From: Paramacrobiotus metropolitanus
Lineage: Eukaryota; Tardigrada; Eutardigrada; Parachela; Macrobiotidae
NCBI RefSeq assembly: GCF_019649055.1
Contig: NW_026570237.1
Span: 1,240,001 to 1,304,000 of the forward strand
Length of the DNA stretch: 64,000 nucleotides
Direction of reading: 5' to 3'
Shown here: piece by piece, positions 21,675-33,758 of the stretch
How positions within the stretch are numbered: position 1 is the stretch's first letter
Layout: each line of letters starts with the position of its first letter
The notes under the pieces: model-generated
Database searches by the model: none
What the model was told of the DNA's origin: nothing
What the model saw: the letters and a program-made list of their open reading frames with translations, nothing else
Program-made: the position numbers and the translations under genes

Positions 21675-22005
21675 CTGAACATCCGATTTCTGGGCTGTCC
21701 GGTCGCGCAGCAGACTCCACGGATGGTTGCATGCTGCGTGGAATGCCTTGGGCAAAACATGGCAGTGCACCGTATTTGATACGCTTGTCCATTTTCTCGC
21801 AATCCTCGGCTGATGGAAGGTGAGTAATCCGAGAAGCGACAGTGTCGGCTGCAGATCTTGCTGGAAGCGGAAAGAGCCCAGTCTGTGGCACGCCGAGTGC
21901 GCTCAGTCCAGACGGGATTGCGCGGATCGCTCGCATACGGGAAATTAAAAGAAACACACGCTACCAATCGAACGCGATGGCTCTGACAACGGACACTGCA
22001 ACAGC
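21675..22005 (-). pseudogene. Gene C exon 1 remnant (THAP)
   Basis: LLQCPLSEPSRS- and SAEDCEKMDKRIK-type sequence is recognisable in different frames; the GAATGGCGG start of the other copies is replaced by GGAATAAGTG. Donor GTAAAC is retained. Confidence 0.65.
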
Positions 22006-22560
22006 ACACTTATTCCGAGATAGATCAGCAGAATGCCGGCCAGTTATGCGCCGAAGATTAAGTAACTTCAACTGCAAAAGATTTTGTCATGAAAAAGAAG
22101 TCCGGTTTAGCCACACTCCGTGTAGCTAATGAATAGGCCTTCGGGCTTTGAAAGATAGCCTACATCGAGCGTGGTTTGGACTTAGAAGGGTGACTACTGG
22201 GTTCAGCTGCGAGTCCACGGCTCGTCAGGCCTGTGCGCGAAGGTCAGCACCAGCGCTGACCTGAGTAGCGTGTACGTTCTTCGATGCCTGTGGTTCATAC
22301 GGATTCCATTTGGGACAACTTCTATTCGGACCAGATTAACTACGAGTCTACGACGGATTGTACGCCAACCGGCCAGCGGCGGGCCGCCGCTGGCGGCCAA
22401 CGGTGTGATAGACCCGGTGGACGTACGAAGAGTGGACGTACGGACCTCTGACTCACCTTTGATACGGATGCGATTTAGAGTGATACTGCTTGTTGTTCTA
22501 TAGCTTTGTGCATCAGCATGACGCACTTTATGCCCGTTTATCTGTAGTGAAAGACTATAC

Positions 22561-23785
22561 TAAAGATGGCCGAAAGCCGGCTTAGCCGGCGATTAGCCAG
22601 CCGGCTGAAGATTTTTAGAAGCCACAGCCGATCCTAGGCCGGCTGCTTAAGCCGGTTGAGAGCTTCAGCCAGCTGCGGCTAAGCGGGCGGCCGACTCGGC
22701 TGAGCGGCTTAAGCGGCGGCATTGTCGTACCACTTTGGCGGCAATAACAGCGCCACCGAGTCACTTGGTGCTTCAGGTTTGCGCCTATTTCAGTCGCCTT
22801 CGTGCGTTCGTGTGCAGAACAGTTTTTAAACACGGCGATCAGGATAAAATCTCCGTTCTCTTCGCTTGACACTGTGGCCCACTGCAGCGCTGCTACACAT
22901 TTAGACAGGAATTCCCGGATAACGACTGATTATTCAGTTATTGGTGCATCGAAATCGCTTACAAAATAGTTTCTGGAAGTGGCAAAAAAACTTCTTTTTA
23001 ATTTTTTTGCCAACCTACGATGCTGCCTGTTAGCAGTTCAAACTTTTTTCAAAAAAATTCGTTTTTTTTGCCGAAATTGTTTGTAACCGGCTTACCCGGC
23101 GGCCAGCCGGCTGGGAAATTTTGTTAGCCGCTTTGGCCGTAGAGATGTCAACGGTTCGACCGGTTCGGTTCGGTTCCATAAGCGGTTCGACTCGACGTCG
23201 AAGTCACTTTGTTCCTAACGGTTCCAAGCACGAGTCACTTAAACCGGTTCGGTTACAGCGCCAAGTCACTTGTAACCGAACCGAACCGGTTGGAACCGAA
23301 ACCAAGAAATTATATTAGAGTGCCGGCTGTACAACTGTGCGACTGCGCACGCATGCGCTCAGAGTTTGAGCGTAGCGTGTACGAACCGATTTTACTTAAA
23401 GACAAGTACTGTACGCCGGTGCGCGTCTCCTTTATATTTATCAATTTATGGATTACGATTTGAGACAGCAGAAATTCGTCATACCACATCGTCATTCTCT
23501 CTAGTAACAAAGAACCGAAAACAACCGCGGTTAACCGGTTATTTTCGGTTCGACTTAACCTCTAACCGACTCAAGCGGTTCGGTTACAAGAAAAGTCGTG
23601 GTTTCAAAAACGCCCAACCGAACCGAACCGAACCGGTTGAACCGCGGTTCCAAACGGCTCGGTTCGGTTTTTGACATCTCTATTTGGCCGGCTGAGACTT
23701 CCAGCCGCAATACTTTAGCCGGCTAAGGAATTCAGCCGGCCGTCAACCGAAAGGTCAGCCGTTTAGCCGGCCGCTGCCATCTCTA
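22561..23785. mobile_element. Outer hAT-like non-autonomous element
   Basis: Termini TAAAGATGGC and GCCATCTCTA are inverted repeats. Flanked by GACTATAC (22553-22560) and GACTGTAC (23786-23793), a 7/8 match of the 8-bp duplication hAT elements make. Interior is full of GCCGGC/AGCCGGCT repeats and has no coding frame. Confidence 0.7.
23140..23682. mobile_element. Inner hAT-like element, perfect 8-bp target duplication
   Basis: Termini TAGAGATGTCAA and TTGACATCTCTA; flanked on both sides by TTTGGCCG (23132-23139, 23683-23690). Subterminal AACCGAACCG/CGGTTCGGTT repeats. It sits inside the outer element, so it is younger. Confidence 0.8.
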
Positions 23786-24149
23786 GACTGTACGTATTAA
23801 CGTACTGTTGTTTAGCGGAGTCTAGTGACTTGATCTCCGATGTTCTTCGTGAATATAATTTTTGCCCGGCTAGGCTACTCATAAAGAATCAAGCAGTCCA
23901 GTTAGCAGCCAAACACCGCCGTCAGACTACTTTCCACTCCGAACGACTGCTTTCGATGCTTTGCAAAATCATAATCAAAATCGTTGCAAACACTGAATTT
24001 TTCGAAAATCTTTTTACAGGAAGATTGAAACACAATTTTTAACCACAGAAAAAGAGTAATTTCGTGGAGCCATGAACCGAAAAAGAAGGCTCTGTATCCG
24101 ATACAACTTTCAAGTAAGGAGTGAGGATTTAAATCTGCAATCGTAAGGA

Positions 24150-24215
24150 TCCCTATCAGCAATCCCACGGACGACAGTATGCATCTCCGCGATTACGTAT
24201 TTCCGGTCATCCGAA
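24150..24215 (+). promoter_or_regulatory. Conserved upstream element of gene C
   Basis: CCCACGGACGACAGTATGC and CGCGATTACGTATTTCCGG, the B/D-type version of the block. Now about 2.1 kb from exon 1 because of the 1.8-kb insertion. Confidence 0.35.
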
Positions 24216-24925
24216 AAGCGGGACAACTTTGCATCTTGTACTTTGTTGTACGAATACAGGCAACCGCTTCCAGCTTTTTGAAAAAGAGCATGAATTTTGC
24301 CGCTAACCTTGTTGGAGTCTTGGAGATCTTTGAGTCAATAAAATATTACCGGTACGAAATATTTCTACACCAGTCAGCCTCAACTCAGTTTCTTCAGGAA
24401 AGATAAACGATTTGCGAAACAGAAGAAATGCAAGCTACCAACCGAGCGAGCGACTTTACGAGTAGGAGATTTATGAACACCGTTGTCATACAGATACGAA
24501 GGAACAATGTAACAAGATACCCTACACGTAAAAGCTATTGGCGGTATATAAAAGTAAATGTCGCACAGAACACACGCACAAGGGGCGAAACAAAGATACA
24601 GACTTAATAAGATCATGATAATCAATTATTAGAGTACAGCCTTTTTCTTCTCACAATCAGTACGAGTATATGACTGTTGAGACGAGCGTTGCTCACAAAA
24701 GCACATTCATTTATTATTACGAACATGGACATTTAAAAAAATTTTTTCTGATACTTCTGCGAGCAAAATTAATAACAAGTTGCTGTGATCTAAACAAGTT
24801 ACCACATCTCGAAGCAGGAAACAAAAGATTCTTAGCAATCCACAAATCTTGTGGAAAAAATTTTTGGTCACAAGTTGCAGCAGCCATCGACAGGAAATGA
24901 TCGGAAGCGGTGCCAGAATACCGAC

Positions 24926-25018
24926 TCAAGAGGACACAGAAGTCTCGCTGGATGCATCGCTGTCAGAAACGTACAATGACCTTTCGCAAGCTGCTTTCGT
25001 AGCCAGACTCCCCAAAGC
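24926..25018 (-). other. Candidate acidic terminal exon, gene D flank
   Basis: Acceptor ATTTTGCAG, then FGESGYESS; the Ser-rich end (SLYVSDSDASSETSVSS) is legible in another frame. Probably non-coding or 3'-UTR here. Confidence 0.3.
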
Positions 25019-25337
25019 CTGCAAAATTAGCTCATTAAATAATCGTATTGTAAAAACGGCAGGTGAAAATAACGGCCGAAGCCGATTACTACCAATCTAC
25101 CATCAACCAAAAAGTGCAACAGTTGTGGAATATCAAACTGTGCACAACCGCATATTATACGGTAACGCTAGCGGTACAAACACTTATTAAATTTTAGCTA
25201 TTCCGAGTACGGGATACGACTATATCAGTTGGTGGCGTGTTAACGATAGCAGTTCCAAATATTGTACGTTTTCGTCCAACAATTTGCTAATACAAAGTAT
25301 TATTGTTCAGGCTACTAAATGCTTACTTTTTGCGTCA

Positions 25338-27228
25338 TCAAGCGCCAGACTTTTGTCGTGACGGAGCCTCCGGTATTTCCGGCGAAGATTCCCGGCAGAC
25401 TGTTACATTATTCTCCAGGGTGGAATGGAGAGTCTTACAAATGTCCCTGTCGCTGTTATGCTCTTTCGCATGCGCCATCAACAATTCTTTAGTCAAAAAG
25501 ATGCCATCACAGACGTCGCAGAAACATTTCGCGCTGATGTCGCCGTTCTGGCCCGACTGATTCCGTCCATCCACACTGTTGGACAGTGAGGCTGGGTGAT
25601 TGAGTCGCATGTGGCCCGGCAAGTGGCCAAACCAGCGATTACAGTGCGAACATTTATCCGTCGTCCTTCCATGTTCGTCCACGTGAACCACCAGCTCTCT
25701 CAGGTTTTTGAACGATTTATTGCAATGTGGACATCGCCGTTCGCGGGGATGCTGATTTCCGATACTAACGATGTTCCCGTGTTGTAAAATATGCACCTGG
25801 CGCAGCGATTCCGTTGCAAACCGCATTCCGCATCCGTCGCAAGTGAAACTTTTATTGAACGTCAGATTGAGGTGCTTCTGTAACAGCACAAGAAGACAAA
25901 CCTCCTTTAAATTAGCACTGTGACTTTTTTGGATTAACGGTCTGGGTTGTAATGAGCAACTGCAATGCTATAAGTATAGGCCGGCCCATAAAACATTCTG
26001 GTTGTATCATGTATGTAACTTCACATATAAGCAAAACCACTTATAAGTATGTAGCTAGTTTACGCTAGTTTTATGCCCTATAAAAACGATACTATTTAAT
26101 GTACCTTCTGATGCTCGGCCAGACCGGACTGATGTTCAAACTCTTTTCCACAATCCTGGCAAAGATAGTGTTCGCTTGAGCTCTTATGGTTAGTGCTGGA
26201 AGATCTCATCAATCCAGCACGCCCAGCATCAAGGTCACTCGAACACTCCAGCTGTGAAAACGGTCCGCAATTTCCAAGCCGCAGGTGTGCATCCAGATTC
26301 TCAAACCGCTGATCACAAATGCGGCATTTTTCCGTCGGTCGCCCATGTTCCTCCACGTGGTCCATCAGCTCCTCCCACTTGTCAAACATGTCACCGCATT
26401 TCGGACAGGTCAGCTCTCTCTCTACATTGTTGCCACTGGGCTTCCAGCGGTGTCTCAGACCGTGTAGCTGGCTCAACATGTGCGATCGAAATCGCAGACC
26501 ACACTTTTCGCATGTCAGACTATCGCTCACCCACGCCGCTGGCTGATGAAGCTGAAACAGCCCTCGTAAATAAATAAAACGCGCACTAAGTGGTCGAAAA
26601 CTTTGATCGTCAAACGAGCGAACCTTTTCGTGAGCTCGCAAAGTACTCTGTAGGGAAAAGCTTTTATCGCATAGCGTGCACTGAAAAGGTTCCTTTCCCT
26701 GACCACGAGTAGACGCGGCGGCGGTGAAGGTATGTCTCGGTAACGTCATTCTGCATACTTTTACCAACGCTCCGGCTAGTGGTTTTTCCGGCTGACTTGT
26801 ACCGTGTCGAACTTTTTTCCGAGCAGGCGCATTCTTTGGTGGTTTTACTTGCGGCGTCAGCTGCGAAGAGCCACTGTTATTCGGCACAGGCGTATTATCA
26901 ACGATTTCGCCATCCGAAATTGAATAGATACGAAACAATTCTTCACAAATATCACCGTCAACTATGTCATTCTGTCCATCTGCAACTTAAATTCGCCACA
27001 CATTATGCCAAAAGTAAAAGCAACGTTAATTATAACTTTTAAACTTATAACCGAAACACCCATTCTTATTACCGTTTGCTTCACTATTGCTATCCTGATC
27101 CGAAGATGCTGTAGAAGTAACAAAGTCTCTTTGCAAGGATAAATGCTCCAGTATTTTCTCATCCCAATAGTCAGGACAAGGCTCTTCCATAATAATATTC
27201 TCCAACTTTCGCCTCTCGTCCTCGACAC
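25338..27228 (-). CDS. Gene D post-SET linkers and zinc-finger block (three finger exons)
   Basis: 27228-27073 is an acidic linker. 26979-26624 fuses the ARKK-rich linker to a finger (CTLCDKSFSLQSTLRAH). 26551-26105 is a four-finger module. 25877-25338 ends with a complete finger (DVCDGIFLTKELLMAHAKEH) and stop. Confidence 0.7.
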
Positions 27229-30200
27229 CTGAAATTTATGAAATCCGGTATCCAACGTAATACTTTTTAAAATGGTACGCAAAAAATTCAAGTACTGTAC
27301 CAGGTATTTCGCCATCCGAATCAACATTCTGAGATGCTGCGGGATTAAGAAGATCCAAATACTGTCTGGAATACCACACCCGCAGTTCTTCGTGCGGGGA
27401 GATGGTTCTGTTTGTGACGAAGACGATCTCGCATCCGCGCGCGAACACCAGCAGATTGCTCGCTTCCACGCTGTCCGCCAGTCGCACGTGCTTCATCCAG
27501 TTGCAGAGGTAATCCGAATCCAGCTGGTACTGCTTACGCTTGGCGTCCTCGCCAACATCGGAAACATCCACGTATCGGGCTTTCTCGTCGTCGCTTGACA
27601 CTGTCGGAGCGATCAACGGGCCAAATACCGTGTGGCGCACTAGTGTTTCCCTCGCAAAAACAGCCTTTCCTAAACAAAAATCCCATCGTTAGTATATCAT
27701 CGTTACTCAGTTAAATAATAAGAAAAATAATTTCTTACCAGTCGGCGATTCATCACAAACGTCCATATTCAAGACTTTGGGCAGGCTACCAACAGCGAGT
27801 GGTATGACCGGTTCATCAGGGACATTAACCGCATGTATCCAACACGGTGCTTGCATCAACTTGCAGCAAGGTTCGCAATCTGCAACGGCATAGAATAGTG
27901 AGTAAATTATTTAAAAAAGCAATTTCGTACAGATGGTTTTTCGTACAGATGGAGGTATCACTGGGCGCAGATGCGGTAATAATTGTCGGCGTCTCGATCA
28001 AGACCCGGCCCCTGATCGTAGACGGAACCTGAATATCCGGTAGCGGAGATGTCACGAGCACTACAACAGACAATCATTACATATATCATGACATAAATCT
28101 TACAAGGAATCTTACAATGATCGAAAGAATTTTCCTCGCCCTTATCTTCTGGAAGACCGTTCCGTGACGCTGCCGGCAAACACAACTGAAGAGATGCACT
28201 GGGGTCCTTATTTGCTGAAGGTGCGTCAGTTTCCATTGGGATATGATCGTTCTCATGTGACTGTACACGCAAATCACCCACGGTTTCCAAATTGTTCGTT
28301 TTGTCACCGACAGCGACAGGAAGTCCGGCATCTGTTGCAGCTACGTCACCGTTCGTAAACGCATGTTGTTCTTCGAAAATACCACTTTCAAGAACCGGGC
28401 TGGACAACTCGTTTGGCGTCCTAACGGAGGGCACCGCAGTGGGCTTTAAAATCAGCTTAGACTTGCCCCATGTCACGTCATCTGGTTTAAAGTGGTTTTC
28501 ACATACTAGCGACCCAACCGTGAAGACAAATTCCGGACTCAATTCACGGCACGCCGTTATCCACAGTTGCCTCTGCGCCACAAGTTTCGGGAAGGAGAAA
28601 AATGCCAACCTTTCCGACCGTTTAACTGGTTCCGGCAACCGCCACCAACGGCATAAACAGCAACACTGAACTCCTTTATGGAGAATTTTCGGATGTATTA
28701 GAGGAATTTTCGTACTGATTGGGGTTCGAAATTGTCCTACGCAATCCAACTTAGATGGAACAGCACTCTGCTTCAGGCGGGATGAAGTGATGCCCGTGAT
28801 TTTGTTGACAACACTGTGCGAGAAATCCTGAGCGGTGAAGTGCCGGCTGCACACCATATCGAATCCACGCCGTGGCGCCCAAGATACGGCACAACGGATG
28901 CAGCGTATCCATTCATCGCGACGCGCGGGATCCAGGGGAAAATGCATGTAGGTTATCCTGCCCGAGCCCAATTCCTCGGCAGGTATGCGGCATCCCGGCA
29001 CACAGCAAACCGTACCCTCCTTTGGCGCTTTGCTGTCCGCTTCCTTTCGCACCTTTCTGTCTGTCAACTTGTACCTGTCTTTAGCGCGAAAGATAAGCAT
29101 GTGTGCTGGAACTGCATTGGACTTCAATACTCCGCTTGTCTCGAAGTCCTCCGGGGCAAAATGATTTTGGCACACCACCGCCGGTTCGGTAGTCAGTTCC
29201 CGTCGGCCTTGGTCCGGCAGAAATCCCGTCCACAAAGAATTCAGATGCCTAGCGCTCGGAAAAGGATAGAACACGAGCATTTCCGCGGGCTTGGTCCAGC
29301 CGTTCCGTTTGGCGCCGCACGCTCGACAGGACTGCACTTCCGCTACACTCTGCGCATTTTCCGTCTCTCCGTCACGTACTCCGGAAAAGTGGAAAGCTGC
29401 AATACACGCTGACCGACAGGGCACGGCATTGTCCCTTAGGACGGTGGGAAACGGCGCTTTTTTGGCATTTGTACTGATTCTGCAGGTTTTTATATCGGAA
29501 CGGAGGAAATGCCGGCTGCAGATGAAGGAGGGCGGCTGCGGCTGCCAGGACGTCGTGCAGCGGATTCGCTTGACCCAGACATCGTACAGCTTGTGCTCGG
29601 GCAGCAGGAAGGGAAACAAAGTGTCCCCGGTTTGAGCTGCATTCTGCGATGTAATGGAGCAACCAGGAACGCAGCACATTTGCAGAGTGTCCGCATCATC
29701 GGCGGCGCTCACTGGTTGCGCCGGGGAACGATCAGGAAGATCAACAAGCGAGCCAACCTCCCCGCGGCTTTCAGGTTGCTTCGGTGAGTTCCGCGAAGGA
29801 AGAGCAGCCACAGCAGATTGAGGGAGAAGCGGAAGGGGTTCGGCAGCAACCGGTTTGTCGCTCGAATGTGGTCGAAAGAGGATATCGGGAGACGGAAAGT
29901 GCAACATCTGTGCAGTCGATGCAAGTGCAGCTGCACACGCTTCGGCCGCGCTCGGTGTAGCCTTTGGGCAGGCTGTGCGGCGTTCAGTCGTCTCCTCGTC
30001 AACACGTGCTACCTTCGTGGGCGGAGGTTGCAGAGTCGACAGACAGCTGTCTTTGCTGCGCTTTTTCGTACCTGCAATGACACCAAAAAGTAAATAACCC
30101 AAGCTAAAATATAAAGTAATAACGAACAGCTAATAAACGAACAGAAGTAAGAGAACAACCGACGATATTGAAGTCAACTATTTGATTTTAAAAAAGAATA

Positions 30201-30998
30201 CACGCAATTGAAATAAATCAGCAAATGCAACCCAACGCAAACTGACGCAACCCAGTTAGTGAAATGAATCGTCTCAATTACCCGACTTTGCTAACAAACT
30301 TTATCTGTCATTTCATTTATATTTTAAATTACAAATTATTAACAATTTACGTTATTTCTCAACGAACTCAATTAGTGTTCTCTGCTTTTCTACGCGAACA
30401 CTTACTGAGAACAGCGATTTCCGGGCTGTCTGGACGAGGGGCAGATTCGATCGGGCGATGCGCTTCCAAGACACCTTGACGAAACAAAGCAATGCAGAGA
30501 AAAATTATTCACCACACTGACAACGAGAACTTTTGCTAGTGCCACATGATGAGCGATAAGTATTCTAAGCACCAGCTCGGCTTAAGTATTTCAAAGACAA
30601 AAGTACGGCTACAATGAGTACAATCGAAGATTACTGTGCTTACTTGAAACTGCGATATCCGGGCTGTGTGATCGCGGAACAGACTCCACGGGCGGTTGCA
30701 TGCTGCGCGGGATGCCTTCGAAGAGACACGGCAGCGCGTCGTGTTTGAGACGCTTCTCCGGTTCCTCGCAATACTCGGCTGATGCCAGTATCACAATATC
30801 CGACGAGCGAAAGTGTCGACTGCAGATCCTGCTCGCTGCGGAAGGAGCCCGGTCTTTTGAATGGAGAGTGCGCTCAATCCAGACGGGATAGCGCGGATCG
30901 CTCGGATGCGGGAAAGCGAAGAAACACACGCTGCGCATCGAACGCGATGGCTCTGACAAGGGACACTGCAACACGCAGCACACATCGCTCTCTGCCAT
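25338..30998 (-). CDS. Gene D: five-THAP / PR-SET / C2H2 zinc-finger protein
   Basis: Exons: 30998-30644 (THAP), 30474-30406 (cassette), 30071-28116 (THAP x4), 28060-27947, 27879-27739 (pre-SET), 27669-27301 (PR/SET), 27228-27073, 26979-26624, 26551-26105, 25877-25338. Phases match gene B. The finger block is shorter: the second linker runs directly into the second half of the third finger module, removing the first two finger exons, with the frame kept. The 72-nt intron between 26624 and 26551 is a multiple of three and has no stop, so its retention would also be tolerated. Best intact copy beside B. Presumed nuclear chromatin regulator, as for B. Confidence 0.7.
27301..28060 (-). CDS. Gene D linker, pre-SET and PR/SET exons
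   Basis: Linker LLVTSPLPDIQVPS; pre-SET YCEPCCKLMQAPCWIH; PR/SET with TVFGPLIAPTV, DYLCNWMKHV and LRVWYSRQY. The linker's donor (ATCT|GTACGA) is next to a 16-bp tandem repeat that offers a second, in-phase-altering donor. Confidence 0.75.
28116..30071 (-). CDS. Gene D THAP-array exon (four THAP domains)
   Basis: Phase-1 acceptor CATTGCAG. After a 130-residue Pro/Ala-rich start come THAP a (143-233), b (258-335), c (365-454) and d (480-558), each with its C-x2/4-C and C-x2-H ligands and FPF/YPFP core. The acidic tail carries DAGLPVAVGDK as in B and E. The donor CATT|GTAAGA gives phase 1. Confidence 0.75.
30406..30474 (-). CDS. Gene D cassette exon
   Basis: 69 nt, acceptor GTCAAG, donor GTAAGT; encodes a HRPIESAPRPDSPEIAVL-type peptide, phase 1-1. 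Confidence 0.55.
30644..30998 (-). CDS. Gene D exon 1: N-terminal THAP
   Basis: MAESDVCCVLQC...VWIERTLHSKD...CSRHF...LKHDALPCLFEG. Ends phase 1 (A|GTAAGC). Confidence 0.8.
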
Positions 30999-31344
30999 TC
31001 TGCGATCGATCGGTAGACTGCAGGTTAATCACGCGACTAAGATCAAGTTATGCAGCGAAAGAGGTGAATGTTTCCTCATGAAAATGAGATTTGGCAACCA
31101 AAACTGAAAAAATAATCAGGATTCAGGATGGACAGCGTTCTCAATATCATCCGATTGTTTTCCATGCGTTTTAAAATACTGACATGAAATAAAATCGTCG
31201 CGAATGCCGAGTCTGTCAAAAAAAAATCTACAGAAAGAATAAGAACAGAAACTGCACAAATGAAAACCCAAATCATCATCCATGCTGCCATGCACAAAAG
31301 TGAATTCGTGGAGCCATGAACAGAAACGGATCACAAAACCACGT

Positions 31345-31425
31345 CAACCACCCAGCGAACGATAGTGTCAACCACCCAGCGGGCGAGAGTGTTTCTTGTC
31401 TCCGCGCTCAAGTATTTCCGGTCAA
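31345..31425 (+). promoter_or_regulatory. Conserved upstream element of gene D (half repeated)
   Basis: GTCAACCACCCAGCGAACGA and GTCAACCACCCAGCGGGCGA in tandem, then CCGCGCTCAAGTATTTCCGG, 350-420 bp from the ATG. Confidence 0.4.
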
Positions 31426-31740
31426 CCGGAAAAGCTGTATTCAAAAATTTAAATACAAAATTTACGCTGATTTTTTGCAATCTCTTATGAAGGCGTGAAT
31501 TTTCGTCAAGGTCGTACTGCAATTATACTGTCATGTAGAGCAGAAATACGCAACAGCGTTCCACGACTTTTATCGTTAACATTTTTTTTATAAATTTACG
31601 GAAATCGATAATGTGCGAAGCAGCACTGGTTGCGCTTAAGTCGCTGCGCTTGTATATGTACTCGCCACGCAGTTTTGGCAATCAGGATAGTCTTCTCCCC
31701 CGGCTCGAGAATGCCATTTGTCATCAAAGCGCTTGTCCGA

Positions 31741-33758
31741 GACCTAAACATCACGGCTGATCTAATCCTCCTGGAGGGATTGGATGGGCGCTATTCACGC
31801 AATTCGGTTCAATTTATGGACTTAAGCGTCGTGCTCAGTGGCAGCGTTTACACATCCAATCTGCCACAAAATCCATTGGAAGTTGTTGCTTTTCAGTGCC
31901 TAAGCGCAAGCCCAAACACGAAAATAATTAATACTACTGTATTTGAAATTAGAAATTTTAGCTTTTATCAAAAGGAGGGCTTAAAAGCAAAGCGCAGAGC
32001 GTATCGACCCTGATAACAGGTACCCGATTTTCTGTTATTATGGTTAAGATTTTATTATTGTTAGAATCTGACTAGCGTGTGAAACATTTTGTGAATTGTA
32101 AAAGGTACCACATATCGACATATGCCTCGTTTAAGAAGAAGAATTGAAGATGAATTTCTCTCGCTCGTACTAACTTTTATTTTGACCAAATAACAAATGA
32201 ACCTTTTTTCAGATACCTTTCCATATGTTACACTTTCAGACCAGCAATGGAAGCATTACAAAACTGTTTTTTGTTTAAAATGAAAAGTCAAGGACCGTTT
32301 TGTCCTACCGAAACATGCTTACAAAGAATTCTAAAATATCAATAAATTATCTCTTCCACTTAAGGAAAGCCTTTCGACAACACTAACATGAGCACTCGGG
32401 TTAAGACTATGGTTAAAACTAAGATCAACAATCAGGTTTTCACTTTGATCAGAACTAACGTTAGCACTCAGGTTATGGCTCCGGTCAAATTAAGAAGTGG
32501 GCCGGTACAAGGTACCAAATTCGTGTACATGCACGAAAAGTTAACTTTGCGCACTCCCAAACACATTTTAGTTTTATTTTATGACATTCTGTTGCCAGAT
32601 GATTTGTATACACGTTATGGCTGTTTGAAAATTCCAAAAGTTTACCTGCATTCCGGTGTACCAAAGTCTCATTATGGACCGATCTACTTCAAATTTTGCA
32701 CATAAATGCACACGGTCTTTCGTGTTTACAGCGATCTAGACTTTCATGATTTGCTTAAAATCTTAAAATGAATTTTAGAATTTTTGAAAGTCATTTTAAA
32801 ATTCGAAAAACATGCTAGATCAGTGGATCGGTGTAAAAACGATATTCATAGCCAGGTGCTCCCGAACCGGATGTTGCGCGCGCGGTTTTCACGCCCGTGT
32901 ATACAAGTCATCTGGCTACAGAATGTCATAAAATAAAACCAAAATGTGTTTGGGAGTGCGCAAAGTTAACTTTTCGTGCATGTACACGAATTTGGTACCT
33001 TGTACCGGCCCACTTCCTTAATTTGACCGGAGCGCAACCCGAGTGCTAACGTTAGTTCTGATCAAAGTAAACCTGATTGTTGATCTTAGTTTTAACCATA
33101 GTCTTAACCCGAGTGCTCATGTTAGTGTTGTCGAAGGCTTTCCTTAAGTGGAAGAGATAATTTATTGATATTTTAGAATTCTTTGTAAGCATGTTTCGGT
33201 AGGACAAAACGGTCCTTGACTTTTCATTTTAAACAAAAAACAGTTTTGTAATGCTTCCATTGCTGGTCTGAAAGTGTAACATATGGAAAGGTATCTGAAA
33301 AAGGTTCATTTGTTATTTGGTCAAAATAAAAGTTAGTACGAGCGAGAGAAATTCATCTTCAATTCTTCTTCTTAAACGAGGCATATGTCGATATGTGGTA
33401 CCTTTACAATTCACAAAATGTTTCACACGCTAGTCAGATTCTAACAATAATGAAATCTTAACCATAATAACAGAAAATCGGGTACCTGTTATCAGGGTCG
33501 ATACGCTCTTCGCTTTGCTGCCCTCCTTTGATAAAAACTAAAATTTCTAATTTCAAATACAGTAATATTAATTATTTTTGTGCTTGGGCTTGCGCTTAGG
33601 CACTGAAAAGCAACAACTTCCAATGGATTTTGTGGCAGATTGGATGTGTAAATGCTGCCACTGAGCACGACGCTAAAGTCCATAAAATGAACCGAATTGC
33701 GTGAATAGCGCCCATCCAATCCCTCCAGGAGGATTAGATCAGCCGTGATGTTTAGGTC
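31741..33758. repeat. 2-kb palindrome between genes D and E
   Basis: Bases 31741-32614 and 32895-33758 are near-identical inverted copies around a ~280-bp loop. The core (32494-33017) is a TTAA-target MITE; outside it the arms continue ~745 bp each, and the flank sequence GGTCAAA-TTAA-TTTGACC is symmetric about the insertion. The arms are not terminal repeats of the MITE: they hold an ORF fragment and other sequence. Confidence 0.8.
32494..33017. mobile_element. TTAA-target MITE (524 bp), piggyBac-type target
   Basis: Bounded by TTAA at 32490-32493 and 33018-33021. Inverted tips GAAGTGGGCCGGTACAAGG / CCTTGTACCGGCCCACTTCC, about 120 bp of terminal inverted repeat, no coding frame. Family inferred from the TTAA duplication only. 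Confidence 0.7.

Larger units (their letters stand above)
15912..22005 (-). pseudogene. Gene C: decayed THAP / PR-SET / zinc-finger copy
   Basis: Parts in the same order as gene B. Exon 1 (about 22005-21675) has lost its ATG and is frame-shifted. The array exon has two THAPs instead of four. The SET exon is cut after GIWPANRSH, where a LINE replaces the rest. The five finger exons (18317-18012, 17952-17611, 17554-17093, 17022-16588, 16454-15912) remain open and keep their splice sites. The whole gene cannot encode the B-type protein; a finger-only product is possible if transcription starts internally. Confidence 0.7.
22107..23894. mobile_element. ~1.8-kb insertion in the gene C upstream region
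   Basis: Upstream sequence alignable with gene B stops at AGTCCGGT (22099-22106) and resumes at AGTCCAGT (23895-23902), which looks like an imperfect 8-bp target duplication. The left 450 bp is unidentified and has a GC-rich hairpin near 22372-22394 (GCCAGCGGCGG with its complement). The rest is a nested pair of hAT-like elements. Confidence 0.5.

Noticed and set aside
22203-22526. Overlapping ORFs on both strands, 77-107 codons
   Set aside because: Low-complexity, GC-rich, no domain; lies in an insertion. Shadow frames are expected at this composition.
28060-28116. Gene D array exon reading through into the linker
   Set aside because: The 55-nt gap has GTAAGA and TTGTAG ends and the same phase as in B, so an intron is preferred over read-through.
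31630-32013. Plus-strand 127-codon ORF as an independent gene
   Set aside because: From 31741 on it is the inverted copy of 33758-33492; the first part has no counterpart and no start context, so it is listed only as part of the palindrome.
32600-32900. Stem-loop RNA gene in the palindrome loop
   Set aside because: The hairpin is explained by MITE terminal repeats; no evidence for transcription.
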